This document shows, piece by piece, positions 1 to 8,036 of a DNA stretch of 37,916 nucleotides. Each line of letters starts with the position of its first letter. The stretch's first letter is position 1. Both the position numbers and the translations under genes were made by a program. Origin of the DNA: Salaquimonas sp. (GTDB lineage Bacteria; Pseudomonadota; Alphaproteobacteria; Rhizobiales; Rhizobiaceae); NCBI GenBank assembly GCA_028289365.1, contig JANQQM010000068.1, positions 1 to 37,916 of the forward strand, given 5' to 3'. The notes under the pieces are model-generated. The model was not told the origin of the DNA. It ran no database searches and saw only the letters and a program-made list of their open reading frames with translations.

Positions 1-669
1 CTGGCGCAGTCCGGCGCCCGGGTCGTCGGAGTCGCACGTCGGGCTTCTGCGCTTGAGGAATGGCGGGCCGAACAAGGCAGCTCTCGAGCCGCAGTTGAAG
101 GCGATGTTACGGATCGAAGCAAGTTTGACGCGCTTATCGAAAGGATTGCTGAACCGTTTGGGTCGCCCGACATTCTTGTCCATGCTGCCGGGCTGAATAC
201 ACGTGAAGCCGCCGACGACGTTACTGAATCCGGATGGGATGCTACTCTCGCAATCAATCTCTCCGCGCCGTTTTTCCTGAGCCAGCGGCTGGTTCCAGCC
301 ATGCGCGAAAAGGGTTGGGGACGCATTGTAAATTTTGCTTCGCTTCAGTCGTTCCGGGCATTTCCCGGCGGGATCGCCTATGGCGCGACAAAGGGCGGCA
401 TCACCCAGTTGACACGTGCCATGGCCGAAGCATGGTCATCAAGCGGTATCAACACCAACGCCATTGCACCCGGATTTTTCAGGACCGAATTAACCGCCGC
501 AGTATTTGATGATCCGGAGCGGGCGCAACGCAATGCCCAACAGACCTGTATCGGACGTAATGGCGAACCTGAAGATCTCGATGGCCCCCTATTGTTTCTT
601 TGCTCGAATGCGTCACGATATGTGACTGGTCATGTTCTGATGCTGGATGGAGGATTTACGGCAAAATGA
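1..669 (+). CDS. SDR family oxidoreductase, 5' end outside the window
   Basis: The reading frame is open from the first base, so the N-terminus with its Rossmann glycine motif is missing. The visible 222 residues include the SDR HAAG variant of NNAG, a Ser in the NFASLQS stretch exactly 13 residues before the Tyr of YGATK (the Ser-Tyr-x3-Lys catalytic set), and a C-terminal GHVLMLDGGF typical of classical SDRs. The family reduces or oxidises alcohols, sugars or oxoacyl groups with NAD(P)H; the substrate cannot be told. Its TGA stop overlaps the ATG of the alcohol dehydrogenase behind it (ATGA), so the two are translationally coupled and probably serve the same sugar, polyol or acid catabolic route. 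SDR assignment is firm; pathway is inference. Confidence 0.9.
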   Translation: MAQSGARVVGVARRASALEEWRAEQGSSRAAVEGDVTDRSKFDALIERIAEPFGSPDILVHAAGLNTREAADDVTESGWDATLAINLSAPFFLSQRLVPAMREKGWGRIVNFASLQSFRAFPGGIAYGATKGGITQLTRAMAEAWSSSGINTNAIAPGFFRTELTAAVFDDPERAQRNAQQTCIGRNGEPEDLDGPLLFLCSNASRYVTGHVLMLDGGFTAK

Positions 670-1655
670 AAGCACTGGTCTATACGGGCGCCGAAGAACT
701 CGTCTACCGCGATGCGCCGGATCCCGAACCGCGTGAGGATGAGGCACTTGTACGGGTTGAGAGCGTGGGCATTTGCGGCTCGGACATGCATGCTTACCTG
801 GGTCATGATGAACGCCGGCCGGCACCACTTATCTTGGGGCACGAAGCTGCCGGTGTGGTTGAAACCGGAAGGCTGGACGGCCGTCGCGTCACGGTCAATC
901 CCCTGGTTTCCTGCGGTAAGTGCAGGGCTTGCAAAGCGGGTCGCGAGAATATCTGTCAGAATCGACAGATCATTTCCATGCCACCAAGAGAAGGTGCATT
1001 TGCAGAATTTCTGGCAATCCCGGAAAAAAACCTGGTCGAAGTACCGGACGAAATTTCCCTGCAAAAGGCCGCGCTGGCAGAGCCGATTGCATGCGGCTGG
1101 CATGCGGTCCGGCTGGGTCGAGAGGCGCTCGGAGATAAATCAGCGGGTGCGAAATCGCTGGTCATCGGCGGCGGTGCGATCGGTCTGGGTGCGGCGCTCT
1201 CGCTCTCGGCGCAAGGTTTCGATGACATCACCATTGTCGAACCAAATGAACTGCGCCGCAGTTTCTTGCAGGAAAATTGCGGGCAAAACGCAATCGATCC
1301 GGCACAGCTTGAAACCGATGGCGAATTTGACATCGTCATTGATGCAGTCGGGTACGAAGCGACGCGGGCGCAGGCATCCGCGCAAACCCGGCCTGGCGGC
1401 GTCATCCTGCATATCGGATTGGGACAGGCAGAAGGCGGGCTCGATATCCGGCGCATGACCCTGCAGGAAATAACCTTCATCGGCACCTACACCTATACAG
1501 AGGCCGATTTTCGCGAGACCGCACAAGCAATATTCGATGGCAGGCTGGGGGCACTGGATTGGGTCGAGACCAGGCCGCTCAGCGAGGGCGGCCAGGCATT
1601 TGCCGACATACGCGCAGGCAAGGCTGCTTCTCCAAAGATAATATTGGACCCATAG
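666..1655 (+). CDS. Zinc-dependent medium-chain alcohol dehydrogenase
   Basis: A 329-residue MDR-superfamily dehydrogenase. The start is the ATG overlapping the SDR stop, and the family N-terminus MKALVYTG fits there. GICGSD supplies the catalytic-zinc Cys and GHEAAG the His. Four cysteines in the CGKCRACKAGRENIC stretch are the structural-zinc lobe. The GGGAIG stretch near residue 170 is the NAD(P)-binding glycine motif. The family oxidises secondary alcohols and polyols (sorbitol, threonine or galactitol dehydrogenase types); the exact substrate cannot be assigned. Coupling to an SDR suggests a two-step oxidation of a sugar, polyol or hydroxy acid. Confidence 0.9.
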   Translation: MKALVYTGAEELVYRDAPDPEPREDEALVRVESVGICGSDMHAYLGHDERRPAPLILGHEAAGVVETGRLDGRRVTVNPLVSCGKCRACKAGRENICQNRQIISMPPREGAFAEFLAIPEKNLVEVPDEISLQKAALAEPIACGWHAVRLGREALGDKSAGAKSLVIGGGAIGLGAALSLSAQGFDDITIVEPNELRRSFLQENCGQNAIDPAQLETDGEFDIVIDAVGYEATRAQASAQTRPGGVILHIGLGQAEGGLDIRRMTLQEITFIGTYTYTEADFRETAQAIFDGRLGALDWVETRPLSEGGQAFADIRAGKAASPKIILDP

Positions 1656-1694
1656 GCGCGAGCGAAACGCAACCATTAGCGATGAGAGTGAACG

Positions 1695-2108
1695 ATGTAT
1701 AAGAAAATTCTGGTACCGATGGCCCTGGATCATGGCATCGGATTACATGCCCTGGAAGTTGCCAATCTGTTGTTGTCGGATGGCGGCGAGATAACTGCCT
1801 TGCATGTCTATGAGGCCCCGCATCCATCGGTCAATACCTACCTGGACAAGAACGCAGTCGAATCCGCATTCGAAGCGACGAGAAAACGCCTAGAGGAACG
1901 TGTAAAGGATCAGGCTGGCGTCAAACCCGTTCTGATAATGGGTCATACCGGAAGATCGATCATAGACTACGTGGATGAGAATGGCATCGATTGCGTCGTG
2001 ATGGGCTCACACAAACCCGGACTGTCGGATTACTTCCTAGGTTCGACCGCCAGCCGCGTAGTTAGCCACGCCGCGTGTGCGGTTCACGTATTGCGACCGA
2101 CGGACTGA
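1695..2108 (+). CDS. Universal stress protein (UspA family)
   Basis: A 137-residue single-domain Usp. It opens with MYKKILVPMA, the usual first beta strand. The C-terminal part carries the ATP-binding signature: GSHKPG, then GSTAS about nine residues on, then the closing hydrophobic strand. The start ATG lies about 40 bp after the alcohol dehydrogenase stop, so co-transcription is possible. Its last 25 bases overlap the 3' end of the convergent racemase gene. Usp proteins bind ATP or AMP and modulate stress survival; in alphaproteobacteria they often accompany transporter or catabolic operons. No partner is identifiable here. Confidence 0.9.
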   Translation: MYKKILVPMALDHGIGLHALEVANLLLSDGGEITALHVYEAPHPSVNTYLDKNAVESAFEATRKRLEERVKDQAGVKPVLIMGHTGRSIIDYVDENGIDCVVMGSHKPGLSDYFLGSTASRVVSHAACAVHVLRPTD

Positions 2109-2803
2109 TCTGCCTGTTCCAACGCAAAGCTGAGCGCAGCCGAACAGTGAATTAAAGTGGTGTCGAACACGGGCACATCCACATTGTGTTCATTGAGCAG
2201 CATGCCGACTTCGGTACATCCTAGGATGAGACAATCCGCGCCGGCTTCCACCAGGCGGCCGGCAATCTCGACATATGTCCTTTGACTTTGCTCGGTCGTA
2301 ATACCCTTGCAAAGTTCTTCATAAATTATCCGGTGCGTCTCGGCACGATCGGCAGCTTCGGGAACGATCGGTTTAAGCCCCGCCGCAACCAGCCGGTCGG
2401 TATAAAAGGATTGCTCCATGGTGAACGCGGTTGCCATCAATCCGGGCGAACTCAGATTTTCGGAGACAATTGCATCCGCAGTAGCATCGGCAATGTGAAT
2501 CATTGGAATGTTCACATCGGCCATCATCTGATCGGCAAGCTTGTGCATCGTATTTGTTGCAAGAACGATCAGATCGGCCCCGCCGCGCTCCAGCGCTTTG
2601 GCCTCTGCATTGAGTATGGCCCCTGCCCGGTCCCAATCACCCGCCATTTGAAGAGCTTCTATCCGCGCAAAATCCAGCGACCGAATCAAAACCTCCGGAG
2701 AGTGAAGTCCGCCAAGACGCATCCGGGTCATATCGCAAAGTTCGCGGTAGTAAACCTGTGTCGACGCAGCGGACATGCCACCTAATATGCCAATGGTGTT
2801 CAT
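2084..2803 (-). CDS. Aspartate/glutamate racemase family protein with Thr/Cys active site
   Basis: A 239-residue protein of the Asp/Glu racemase superfamily. It starts MNTIGILGGMS, the family glycine motif. The second catalytic cysteine is present in LGCTE. The first is replaced by threonine in ATNTMHK. That Thr/Cys pair is the arrangement described for the E. coli YgeA-type L-Asp/Glu-specific racemase, as opposed to the Cys/Cys pair of canonical aspartate racemases. Likely role: cytosolic amino acid racemisation, perhaps biased to one isomer. It converges on the usp gene with a 25-base overlap and is divergent from the DUF5996 gene. Confidence 0.88.
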   Translation of the reverse strand: MNTIGILGGMSAASTQVYYRELCDMTRMRLGGLHSPEVLIRSLDFARIEALQMAGDWDRAGAILNAEAKALERGGADLIVLATNTMHKLADQMMADVNIPMIHIADATADAIVSENLSSPGLMATAFTMEQSFYTDRLVAAGLKPIVPEAADRAETHRIIYEELCKGITTEQSQRTYVEIAGRLVEAGADCLILGCTEVGMLLNEHNVDVPVFDTTLIHCSAALSFALEQADQSVGRNT

Positions 2804-2967
2804 CCGATCCTCCAGCGAAAGAGTTCTGAACCAGACCTGACCGTTGGATCAAGAGCTGCGGACTGACAAACATCGCCTCCATGGCTTTATTTTCCAGTTC
2901 CGCAGACTAGTTACTCTTACGCAATTAGAGACGCATTCGAAAACTCGATTAAGAGACTTTTGCTGCC

Positions 2968-3864
2968 ATGACAAGATTTCCCGCGCTCCCTTATGCTGAC
3001 TGGTCCGATACAAAGGATACCCTGCACCTGTTCCTGCAGATCATCGGCAAGATCCGCTTGAAAACCCATCCGAAGCTGAATCACTGGTGGCATGTTACAC
3101 TTTATCCGCATGTCCGAGGCCTTACGACAGGTCGAATTCCATATGATGGAGGCGGGTTCGAAATTCTCTATGACATGATCGACCACAAGGTCATCATCAG
3201 CCAAGATGATGGTCGACAAGTTTATTTTTCCACAGCAGGCATGTCAGTTGCGGAGTTTTACGATGCGTTGTTTTCTCGGCTTGAGAAGCTGGGGATCAAA
3301 GTCAAGATCGTGGCGGTCCCCTATGACAACAAGTCCAAGATTCCGTTTGCGGAAGATGACGCCAAACGCACCTACGATGCGGCCGCGGTCACTAATTTCT
3401 GGCAAGCCCTATGCTCGATCTCCAACGTGTTTGAGACCTATCGATCCGGGTTTATCGGCAAGCAGACTCCGGTGCAGCTTTACTGGCATTCCTTTGATCT
3501 GGTGGTAACCCGATTTTCCGGTAAGACGCATCTGCTGGAAGGCGGAACGCAATCGGACAAGGAGGCATATTCACACGAGGTCATCTCAATCGGATTTTGG
3601 CCGGGTGATGATTCATTTCCCGAAGCTGCATTCTATGGATATGCCTATCCTGAACCAACTGGTCTCAATCAGGAACCCTTGAAGCCGCAACAGGCCCTAT
3701 GGGTCGATAAGAATGGCGGTGCGCTTGCAATTCTGAAATATGAGGACATGCGGCAGGCTGATGACCCTTCCGCGATACTCCTCGCCTTTCTGGACAGTCT
3801 TTATGACAGCGCCGCCCGAAAGGCTAATTGGCCAGTCGGGGATTTCAAACCGATCTACCCGTAA
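2968..3864 (+). CDS. DUF5996 family protein
   Basis: A 298-residue soluble protein matching the DUF5996 family by overall pattern: an N-terminal W-x(3)-KDTLHL segment, KLNHWWHVTLY near residue 40, an ISQDDG strand, a central FWQAL segment, QLYWHSFDLVVTRF, and a late FYGYAYPEP motif. It has no signal peptide or membrane segment. The biochemical role of the family is not established. The gene stands alone: the racemase upstream is divergent, and the DUF808 gene begins 133 bp downstream on the same strand. Confidence 0.8.
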   Translation: MTRFPALPYADWSDTKDTLHLFLQIIGKIRLKTHPKLNHWWHVTLYPHVRGLTTGRIPYDGGGFEILYDMIDHKVIISQDDGRQVYFSTAGMSVAEFYDALFSRLEKLGIKVKIVAVPYDNKSKIPFAEDDAKRTYDAAAVTNFWQALCSISNVFETYRSGFIGKQTPVQLYWHSFDLVVTRFSGKTHLLEGGTQSDKEAYSHEVISIGFWPGDDSFPEAAFYGYAYPEPTGLNQEPLKPQQALWVDKNGGALAILKYEDMRQADDPSAILLAFLDSLYDSAARKANWPVGDFKPIYP

Positions 3865-3985
3865 AGAACAATTCACATAAACTTGTGCCTCCGGATCTTA
3901 TATGGTTTCCGTTCCGGCCATAAATCGCTAACATCGCCTCGTTCCGGGCTCAGTCCATCACGTTCCAACATCTCCATCGACTAAT

Positions 3986-4000
3986 AGGAGCAGGCAGTTG
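3986..4000 (+). promoter_or_regulatory. Ribosome binding site and TTG start of the DUF808 gene
   Basis: AGGAG at 3986-3990 is followed after seven bases by TTG at 3998. No in-frame ATG exists near the point where family similarity begins (STGLLALLDDVA), so the strong Shine-Dalgarno decides in favour of the rare TTG start. Confidence 0.6.
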
Positions 4001-4945
4001 TCGACAGGTCTTCTAGCACTACTGGACGACGTTGCTGCATTGGTGAAGGTCAGCGCCGCTTCGCTGGATGACGTGCCGGCGCAGATTGCAAAATCGACCG
4101 GCAAGGTATCGGGCATTGTGATCGATGATGCCGCCGTGACACCCAAATATGTTGTCGGCCTCGATCCCGAACGCGAACTTGCCATCATCTGGAATATCGC
4201 CAAGGCATCGCTGTTCAACAAGATTGTCCTGCTTGCCCCGCTGGCCCTGCTGCTGGGCTGGTTCGCTCCCTGGGTGATACAACCGCTGCTGATGATTGGG
4301 GGCGCTTATCTCTGTCTTGAGGGCTACGAAAAAGTTCATACCATTTTCGGCGGTCACGGACAGGAAGTTGCCGATGACGACAAGGTCGAGAAAATTACAC
4401 CCGAAGAATTGGAAAAGATCCGGACCGCCAGTGCGATCAGGACGGATTTCATTCTTTCGGCTGAGATCATTGCGATCACCTATTCAACCGTTGCGGATAC
4501 GACCCTGACGACTCAAATCGCAGTTTTGGCTGCAATCGGGGTCGGAATCACTCTGGCGGTTTACGGATTTGTCGGCCTGATCGTGAAGGCGGATGATTTT
4601 GGCGTATGGCTGGCCAAATCCGCCCACACCACTGCCGGTCGCCAGTTTGGTCGTTACATTGTCATAGCCATGCCCAAGATCCTCATATTCCTGTCCTGGA
4701 TCGGGACCGCCGCAATGCTTTGGGTCGGTGCCGGGATTATCGTTCACGGCATTCCGGTCGCCGAGCACTGGTTGCATGTGATCAAGGACGTTCTTGCCGG
4801 CAATTCGACGGTGGCATTGATTACGGAATTCGTTGTGCTGATGATCGCCGGTCTCATTCTTGGCTTTCTTGTCGCCATGATAGCAACACCGCTATTGAAC
4901 CTCATCAAGAAACAAGGCAAGGCCGGCAGCAAGGAACATGGCTGA
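3998..4945 (+). CDS. DUF808 family inner-membrane protein (YedI-like)
   Basis: A 315-residue protein of the DUF808/YedI family, recognised by the N-terminal STGLLALLDDVAAL, the VSGIVIDDAAVTPKYV stretch, and the PLLMIGGAYLCLEGYEKV segment. Hydrophobic runs near residues 75-110, 150-200, 220-250 and 270-300 predict a polytopic membrane protein. The charged loop between the first and second membrane blocks contains a DDDKVEKITPEE stretch. The function of the family is unknown. The methyltransferase gene follows 28 bp downstream, so the two may share a transcript. Confidence 0.87.
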   Translation: MSTGLLALLDDVAALVKVSAASLDDVPAQIAKSTGKVSGIVIDDAAVTPKYVVGLDPERELAIIWNIAKASLFNKIVLLAPLALLLGWFAPWVIQPLLMIGGAYLCLEGYEKVHTIFGGHGQEVADDDKVEKITPEELEKIRTASAIRTDFILSAEIIAITYSTVADTTLTTQIAVLAAIGVGITLAVYGFVGLIVKADDFGVWLAKSAHTTAGRQFGRYIVIAMPKILIFLSWIGTAAMLWVGAGIIVHGIPVAEHWLHVIKDVLAGNSTVALITEFVVLMIAGLILGFLVAMIATPLLNLIKKQGKAGSKEHG

Positions 4946-4973
4946 ATTCTTGTCCCACGAAGGGAGATGAAAG

Positions 4974-6074
4974 ATGCACAAGATCGAGATTGAGAAGTCT
5001 ACATCCACAGCAGGAATGGTGGACTACAACAAGAACTCTTCTGCGCAGCAATCCATGATTTCTTCCCACGATGCCGAAATCCGCTCGCTCGTAAAACGAA
5101 TTGGAAAATCAAAGCCGGAGTTCCGGATCGTTGATTATGGCTGCGGTCCGGGAATCAGCGCGATAACTGCTGTCAAACCGGCGATCGAGGAATATCGCGC
5201 CATTTCAAAAACAGAACCTGTTTCCGTTTGCCACTCCGATCAGCCCGGAAATGACTGGAATTCCCTGTTCAACCTGGTTTTCGGTGAATCTGGATATCAA
5301 CATGATCAAACTGATGTCAGGACCGAGGCATCGATAGGGTCCTTCTACAGCCAGCGCGTTGAAAGTAATTCCGTTGATCTGGCAACCTGTTTTGCCGCCA
5401 GCCATTGGCTAAGCCACGCTGTCCGCCTTTATTCGCCAGGCACCGTCTGGTTCGCCGACCTTCAGGGGGATGCGAGAAAGGAAATGACAAAGCTCGCACG
5501 CAAGGACTGGGTGAATTTTCTTACGCTAAGAGCCTCAGAGTTAAAGTCCGGCGGCTTCCTGTTTGTCTCTACCTTGGGCTCGGTACCCGATAGTTCCGAA
5601 ACCAATGGTGCGGCTGCCTCGGGCCGCGGCATTTACCGGGCCCTTCAGGTGATTGCCCAGCAAATGGCGGATGATTCGCTCATCGACAAGAAGGTTTTGG
5701 ACCATTTCGTCTTTTCACTCTGGTTCATGACCGCTGAAGAGGCACGCGCTCCAATAGAAGCCGATGAAAATCTTGCCGATGCCTTTGAAATTGAACGCAT
5801 TGATGTGATCCCGGCGCCAACCAACGCTACCGATCTCTTCGAACCGCTAATTTCTGACCCCGCAGCATACGCAAAAGCCTATACCGGCTACATCCGGGCA
5901 TTCGCTGATTCCACGCTGCGCACACAGCTATTCGAGCCTTCAGTAAAGAGCTCGAAAGACGCCGACAAACTGGCCGATCAGTTCTATAAGCGGCTTGAAG
6001 CGTTATATGCCACGCGACAACCCAAATATGCCTTTGAGCTTTGGCACCTGACAATCATCCTGCGCAAGAAATAA
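4974..6074 (+). CDS. SABATH-like SAM-dependent carboxyl methyltransferase
   Basis: A 366-residue protein that matches the plant SABATH family (salicylate/jasmonate/IAA carboxyl methyltransferases, Pfam Methyltransf_7) in motif order and length. Visible motifs are YNKNSSAQQ (residues 18-26), DYGCGPG (54-60, SAM-binding loop in place of the plant DLGCSSGPN), HSDQPGNDWNSLF (87-99, plant NDLPGNDFN-F), IGSFYSQR (121-128, plant GSFYGRLF), and a SHWLS box (143-147, plant LHWLS) that lines the substrate pocket in plant members. The expected reaction is methyl transfer from SAM to a small-molecule carboxylate, giving a methyl ester; the substrate is unknown. It follows the DUF808 membrane protein by 28 bp. 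No signal peptide. Family call is strong, activity is inference. Confidence 0.8.
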   Translation: MHKIEIEKSTSTAGMVDYNKNSSAQQSMISSHDAEIRSLVKRIGKSKPEFRIVDYGCGPGISAITAVKPAIEEYRAISKTEPVSVCHSDQPGNDWNSLFNLVFGESGYQHDQTDVRTEASIGSFYSQRVESNSVDLATCFAASHWLSHAVRLYSPGTVWFADLQGDARKEMTKLARKDWVNFLTLRASELKSGGFLFVSTLGSVPDSSETNGAAASGRGIYRALQVIAQQMADDSLIDKKVLDHFVFSLWFMTAEEARAPIEADENLADAFEIERIDVIPAPTNATDLFEPLISDPAAYAKAYTGYIRAFADSTLRTQLFEPSVKSSKDADKLADQFYKRLEALYATRQPKYAFELWHLTIILRKK

Positions 6075-6222
6075 TCCGGTAGGAAATTAATGCACTGGGA
6101 ATTTGGATCGATAAGAAAACGCCAATATCGACGCTCAGGCATTGACCGAAGGATTGTTGTCAGCCAATACCGAAACTGAACTTCCAAACCTGTTCCTCAA
6201 TCCGACATGCGGAGTACAATTT

Positions 6223-6678
6223 ATGAAACATCCATCTCGCAGGACAGTCCTTAAACAGACAGGTGCAGCTGCCCTGGTGACAACAATGGGCTTGCACAGC
6301 CCGGCACTGGCCCAAGGCGGTCCGGCCAGTATTGAAATGAAAATCATAAAGGTCGCCGGTGTTGTCGGATTGTCAGGTGGTCGCGGTACGCTCTTTTACA
6401 ATGGTCTAGCTTATCCGCTGCGAGTTGGTGGCGTGAGTTTGGGGATCGGATTTGCCTTGGCAGCCTATGAACTAAGAGGTTCGGTTTTCAATCTGCAACG
6501 CCCGGAAGACGTCTACGGAAACTATACTGCAGCCTCTGCAGGTGCTGCATTTGTAGGCGGCGGGAAAGTAGGCGTATTGACCAATGCACGCGGCGTCCGG
6601 CTGGAGGTCGGTGCCGTCTCGGTCGGCATTGAATTACAAGTGGATCTGAGCGGCATCAATATTAGTCCCGGACGTTAA
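6223..6678 (+). CDS. Small exported protein with Tat-like signal, function unknown
   Basis: The ATG at 6223 is preferred because GGAG lies eight bases upstream and because it puts SRRTVLK at residues 5-11, close to the Tat consensus SRRxFLK, followed by a hydrophobic stretch and an ALAQ cleavage site. The mature protein is about 120 residues, rich in Gly and Val, with alternating hydrophobic strands (LFYNGLAYPLRVGGVSLG, YGNYTAA, AFVGGGKVGVL, GVRLEVGAVSVGIEL). It looks like a small beta-rich periplasmic protein, reminiscent of the EipA/DUF1134-type exported proteins, but I cannot confirm a family. It lies about 150 bp behind the SABATH-like gene. A GC-rich hairpin follows the stop. Confidence 0.65.
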   Translation: MKHPSRRTVLKQTGAAALVTTMGLHSPALAQGGPASIEMKIIKVAGVVGLSGGRGTLFYNGLAYPLRVGGVSLGIGFALAAYELRGSVFNLQRPEDVYGNYTAASAGAAFVGGGKVGVLTNARGVRLEVGAVSVGIELQVDLSGINISPGR

Positions 6679-6683
6679 CCGGC

Positions 6684-6700
6684 CGCCGGTTTTACCGGCG
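6684..6700 (+). terminator. Hairpin after the Tat-exported protein gene
   Basis: CGCCGGT and ACCGGCG pair perfectly over seven bases around a TTT loop, six bases after the stop codon. There is no strong downstream T run, so intrinsic termination is plausible but not certain. Confidence 0.4.
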
Positions 6701-6807
6701 ACCGGGTTGGGCCCTGATTAACGATACCTATTTGTTGCGGCGGCTGGCTTGCTGCGTGAACCAATTTCGGCTCGCGCCGCGCCGCAGCATGAACTCTGCA
6801 ATGCCCT

Positions 6808-7473
6808 TCAAATGGAATAGGCCATCCAGATGCCGTGATCGGCAGGTTCGATCATATCCAGATGCAGCAGTGCCGAATAATAGGTAAAGAAACTTGGATC
6901 AGGCCGCACATAACCCTTAGCCGTCTTGTAGGAGCGGCGTAGCGGGTCAACAAAGAAGATGTGACCGGCTGTTTGGGCAACCGGTTTCAAACCGGAAGGT
7001 AAGTACTTTGTGGAAGGCGGCGTCGCGTAGAACATTGCCTTGTGCACAGGGCCATGCGCCGAGACCTGTTCAATGGCCTGCTTTGCAAGTGACAGATCCC
7101 GTTCTGCCCCGGGACGCATCGGAATGCCATAACCGTTGAATTCCTGCCGAACCGAAACGATTGCCTGTTGGGTAAGGCCCGCAGATTCAGCCCGGTTCGC
7201 AACTACCGACGCGATATTGAGGGCATCAAGAAATGCCGCTTGACGGCCAACCACCCCGGAGCCTGCCATCTCATTGAGGACGACCTCAAGCACGGTGACA
7301 GCGCGATCATTCAGCGTGCCATCCGAGTAACTGCTGAGCGTTAAATCAGCCGAGGCTGCAAACGCATATGCCGATGAATTTTTTAGGGTTAGTGAACCAC
7401 GCTTCCATTCCAGATCGACCGGAATCAGCGCAGCAAGAATCGTGGCTACTGCCACTGCTACAAGTTTGGACAT
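6808..7473 (-). CDS. SleB-like cell wall hydrolase family protein, exported
   Basis: A 221-residue protein with an N-terminal hydrophobic stretch followed by AYAFA and AS, consistent with a signal peptide. The mature part shows the pattern of SleB/CwlJ (Hydrolase_2) enzymes: a segment with a candidate catalytic Glu (LEVVLNEMAG), then ALNIASVVANRAESAG matching the family VxxVVxNRVxS helix, a Val/Gln-Glu-Phe step (VSVRQEFNG), a helix ending HKAMFY, and a late GHIFFVD strand. Such proteins are cell-wall lytic enzymes or structural relatives. The glutamate context is atypical (NEMAG rather than the common EARGE), so activity is uncertain. The gene is monocistronic, and an AT-rich region with inverted repeats lies upstream. 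Confidence 0.62.
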   Translation of the reverse strand: MSKLVAVAVATILAALIPVDLEWKRGSLTLKNSSAYAFAASADLTLSSYSDGTLNDRAVTVLEVVLNEMAGSGVVGRQAAFLDALNIASVVANRAESAGLTQQAIVSVRQEFNGYGIPMRPGAERDLSLAKQAIEQVSAHGPVHKAMFYATPPSTKYLPSGLKPVAQTAGHIFFVDPLRRSYKTAKGYVRPDPSFFTYYSALLHLDMIEPADHGIWMAYSI

Positions 7474-7506
7474 TAGACTGCCTCTTTTTATTTTTTGTAG
7501 CGAGAC

Positions 7507-7543
7507 CCTAAATTAGATAGATTGAAAATATCTTCAATTTAGG
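7507..7543. repeat. Nested inverted repeats upstream of the SleB-like gene
   Basis: CCTAAATT (7507-7514) is mirrored by AATTTAGG (7536-7543), and inside it ATTGAA (7521-7526) is mirrored by TTCAAT (7533-7538). The block sits 34 bp upstream of the minus-strand start at 7473, in an AT-rich stretch without ORFs (7474-7664). It could be an operator or a 5'-leader hairpin. Confidence 0.4.
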
Positions 7544-7664
7544 CGTCTAAATTCAGAAATGGTAAAGTATCAATTAATTACGCCGGCTTATTAAATAATC
7601 ACAGAGTATTGTATAACTTATTGTTCCGGAAACGTTTTTCTGCTGATTTTAACTGGCATGTCGC

Positions 7665-8021
7665 CTAAATTCGTGGCTTTGGGGCGGGTTCACGATCCGA
7701 GTCACCCGAATTTGGTTCACCCTTGGGTTCGATCAGGAGCACCTTGACTTCTTTTTTCGCCCGGGGGCGGTGGACAACACCTTTCGGCACAATGAACAAT
7801 TCGCCGGCTTTTACTGTTCTAGGTGGTTCGCCTTCGATATCCATCTCCATTTCGCCTTCCAGCACGTAGAAAAAATCATCCGTATTCTCGTGCTTGTGAA
7901 AGGGAAATTCGCCAATGAATTTCACCACCATCACTTCGTTTTCATTATAATCCGCGATCACATGCGGGTCCCAATAGGTCGAGAAGTAACCAAGCTTTTC
8001 TTCAAGATTTATCGTTTTCAT
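7665..8021 (-). CDS. Cupin domain protein
   Basis: A 118-residue single-domain cupin. Motif 1 is seen as GEFPFHKHENTDDFFYVLEGEMEM (metal ligands His, His, Glu) and motif 2 as GELFIVPKGVVHRPRA. The ATG at 8021 is preferred over an in-frame GTG at 8027 because an AGGG stretch lies correctly for it. The C-terminus after PKGEP is a charged, proline-rich tail. The gene starts 15 bp behind the HxlR regulator on the same strand, so they form an operon. Small cupins of this type are metal-binding sensors or small-molecule enzymes; no specific reaction can be named. Confidence 0.88.
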   Translation of the reverse strand: MKTINLEEKLGYFSTYWDPHVIADYNENEVMVVKFIGEFPFHKHENTDDFFYVLEGEMEMDIEGEPPRTVKAGELFIVPKGVVHRPRAKKEVKVLLIEPKGEPNSGDSDREPAPKPRI

Positions 8022-8036
8022 TTCCACCCTGCCGGT

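Noticed and set aside
712-1458. 248-codon plus-strand frame inside the alcohol dehydrogenase
   Set aside because: Out of frame with a gene that has complete zinc and NAD motifs; its own product is Arg/Trp/Ser-rich with no family pattern.
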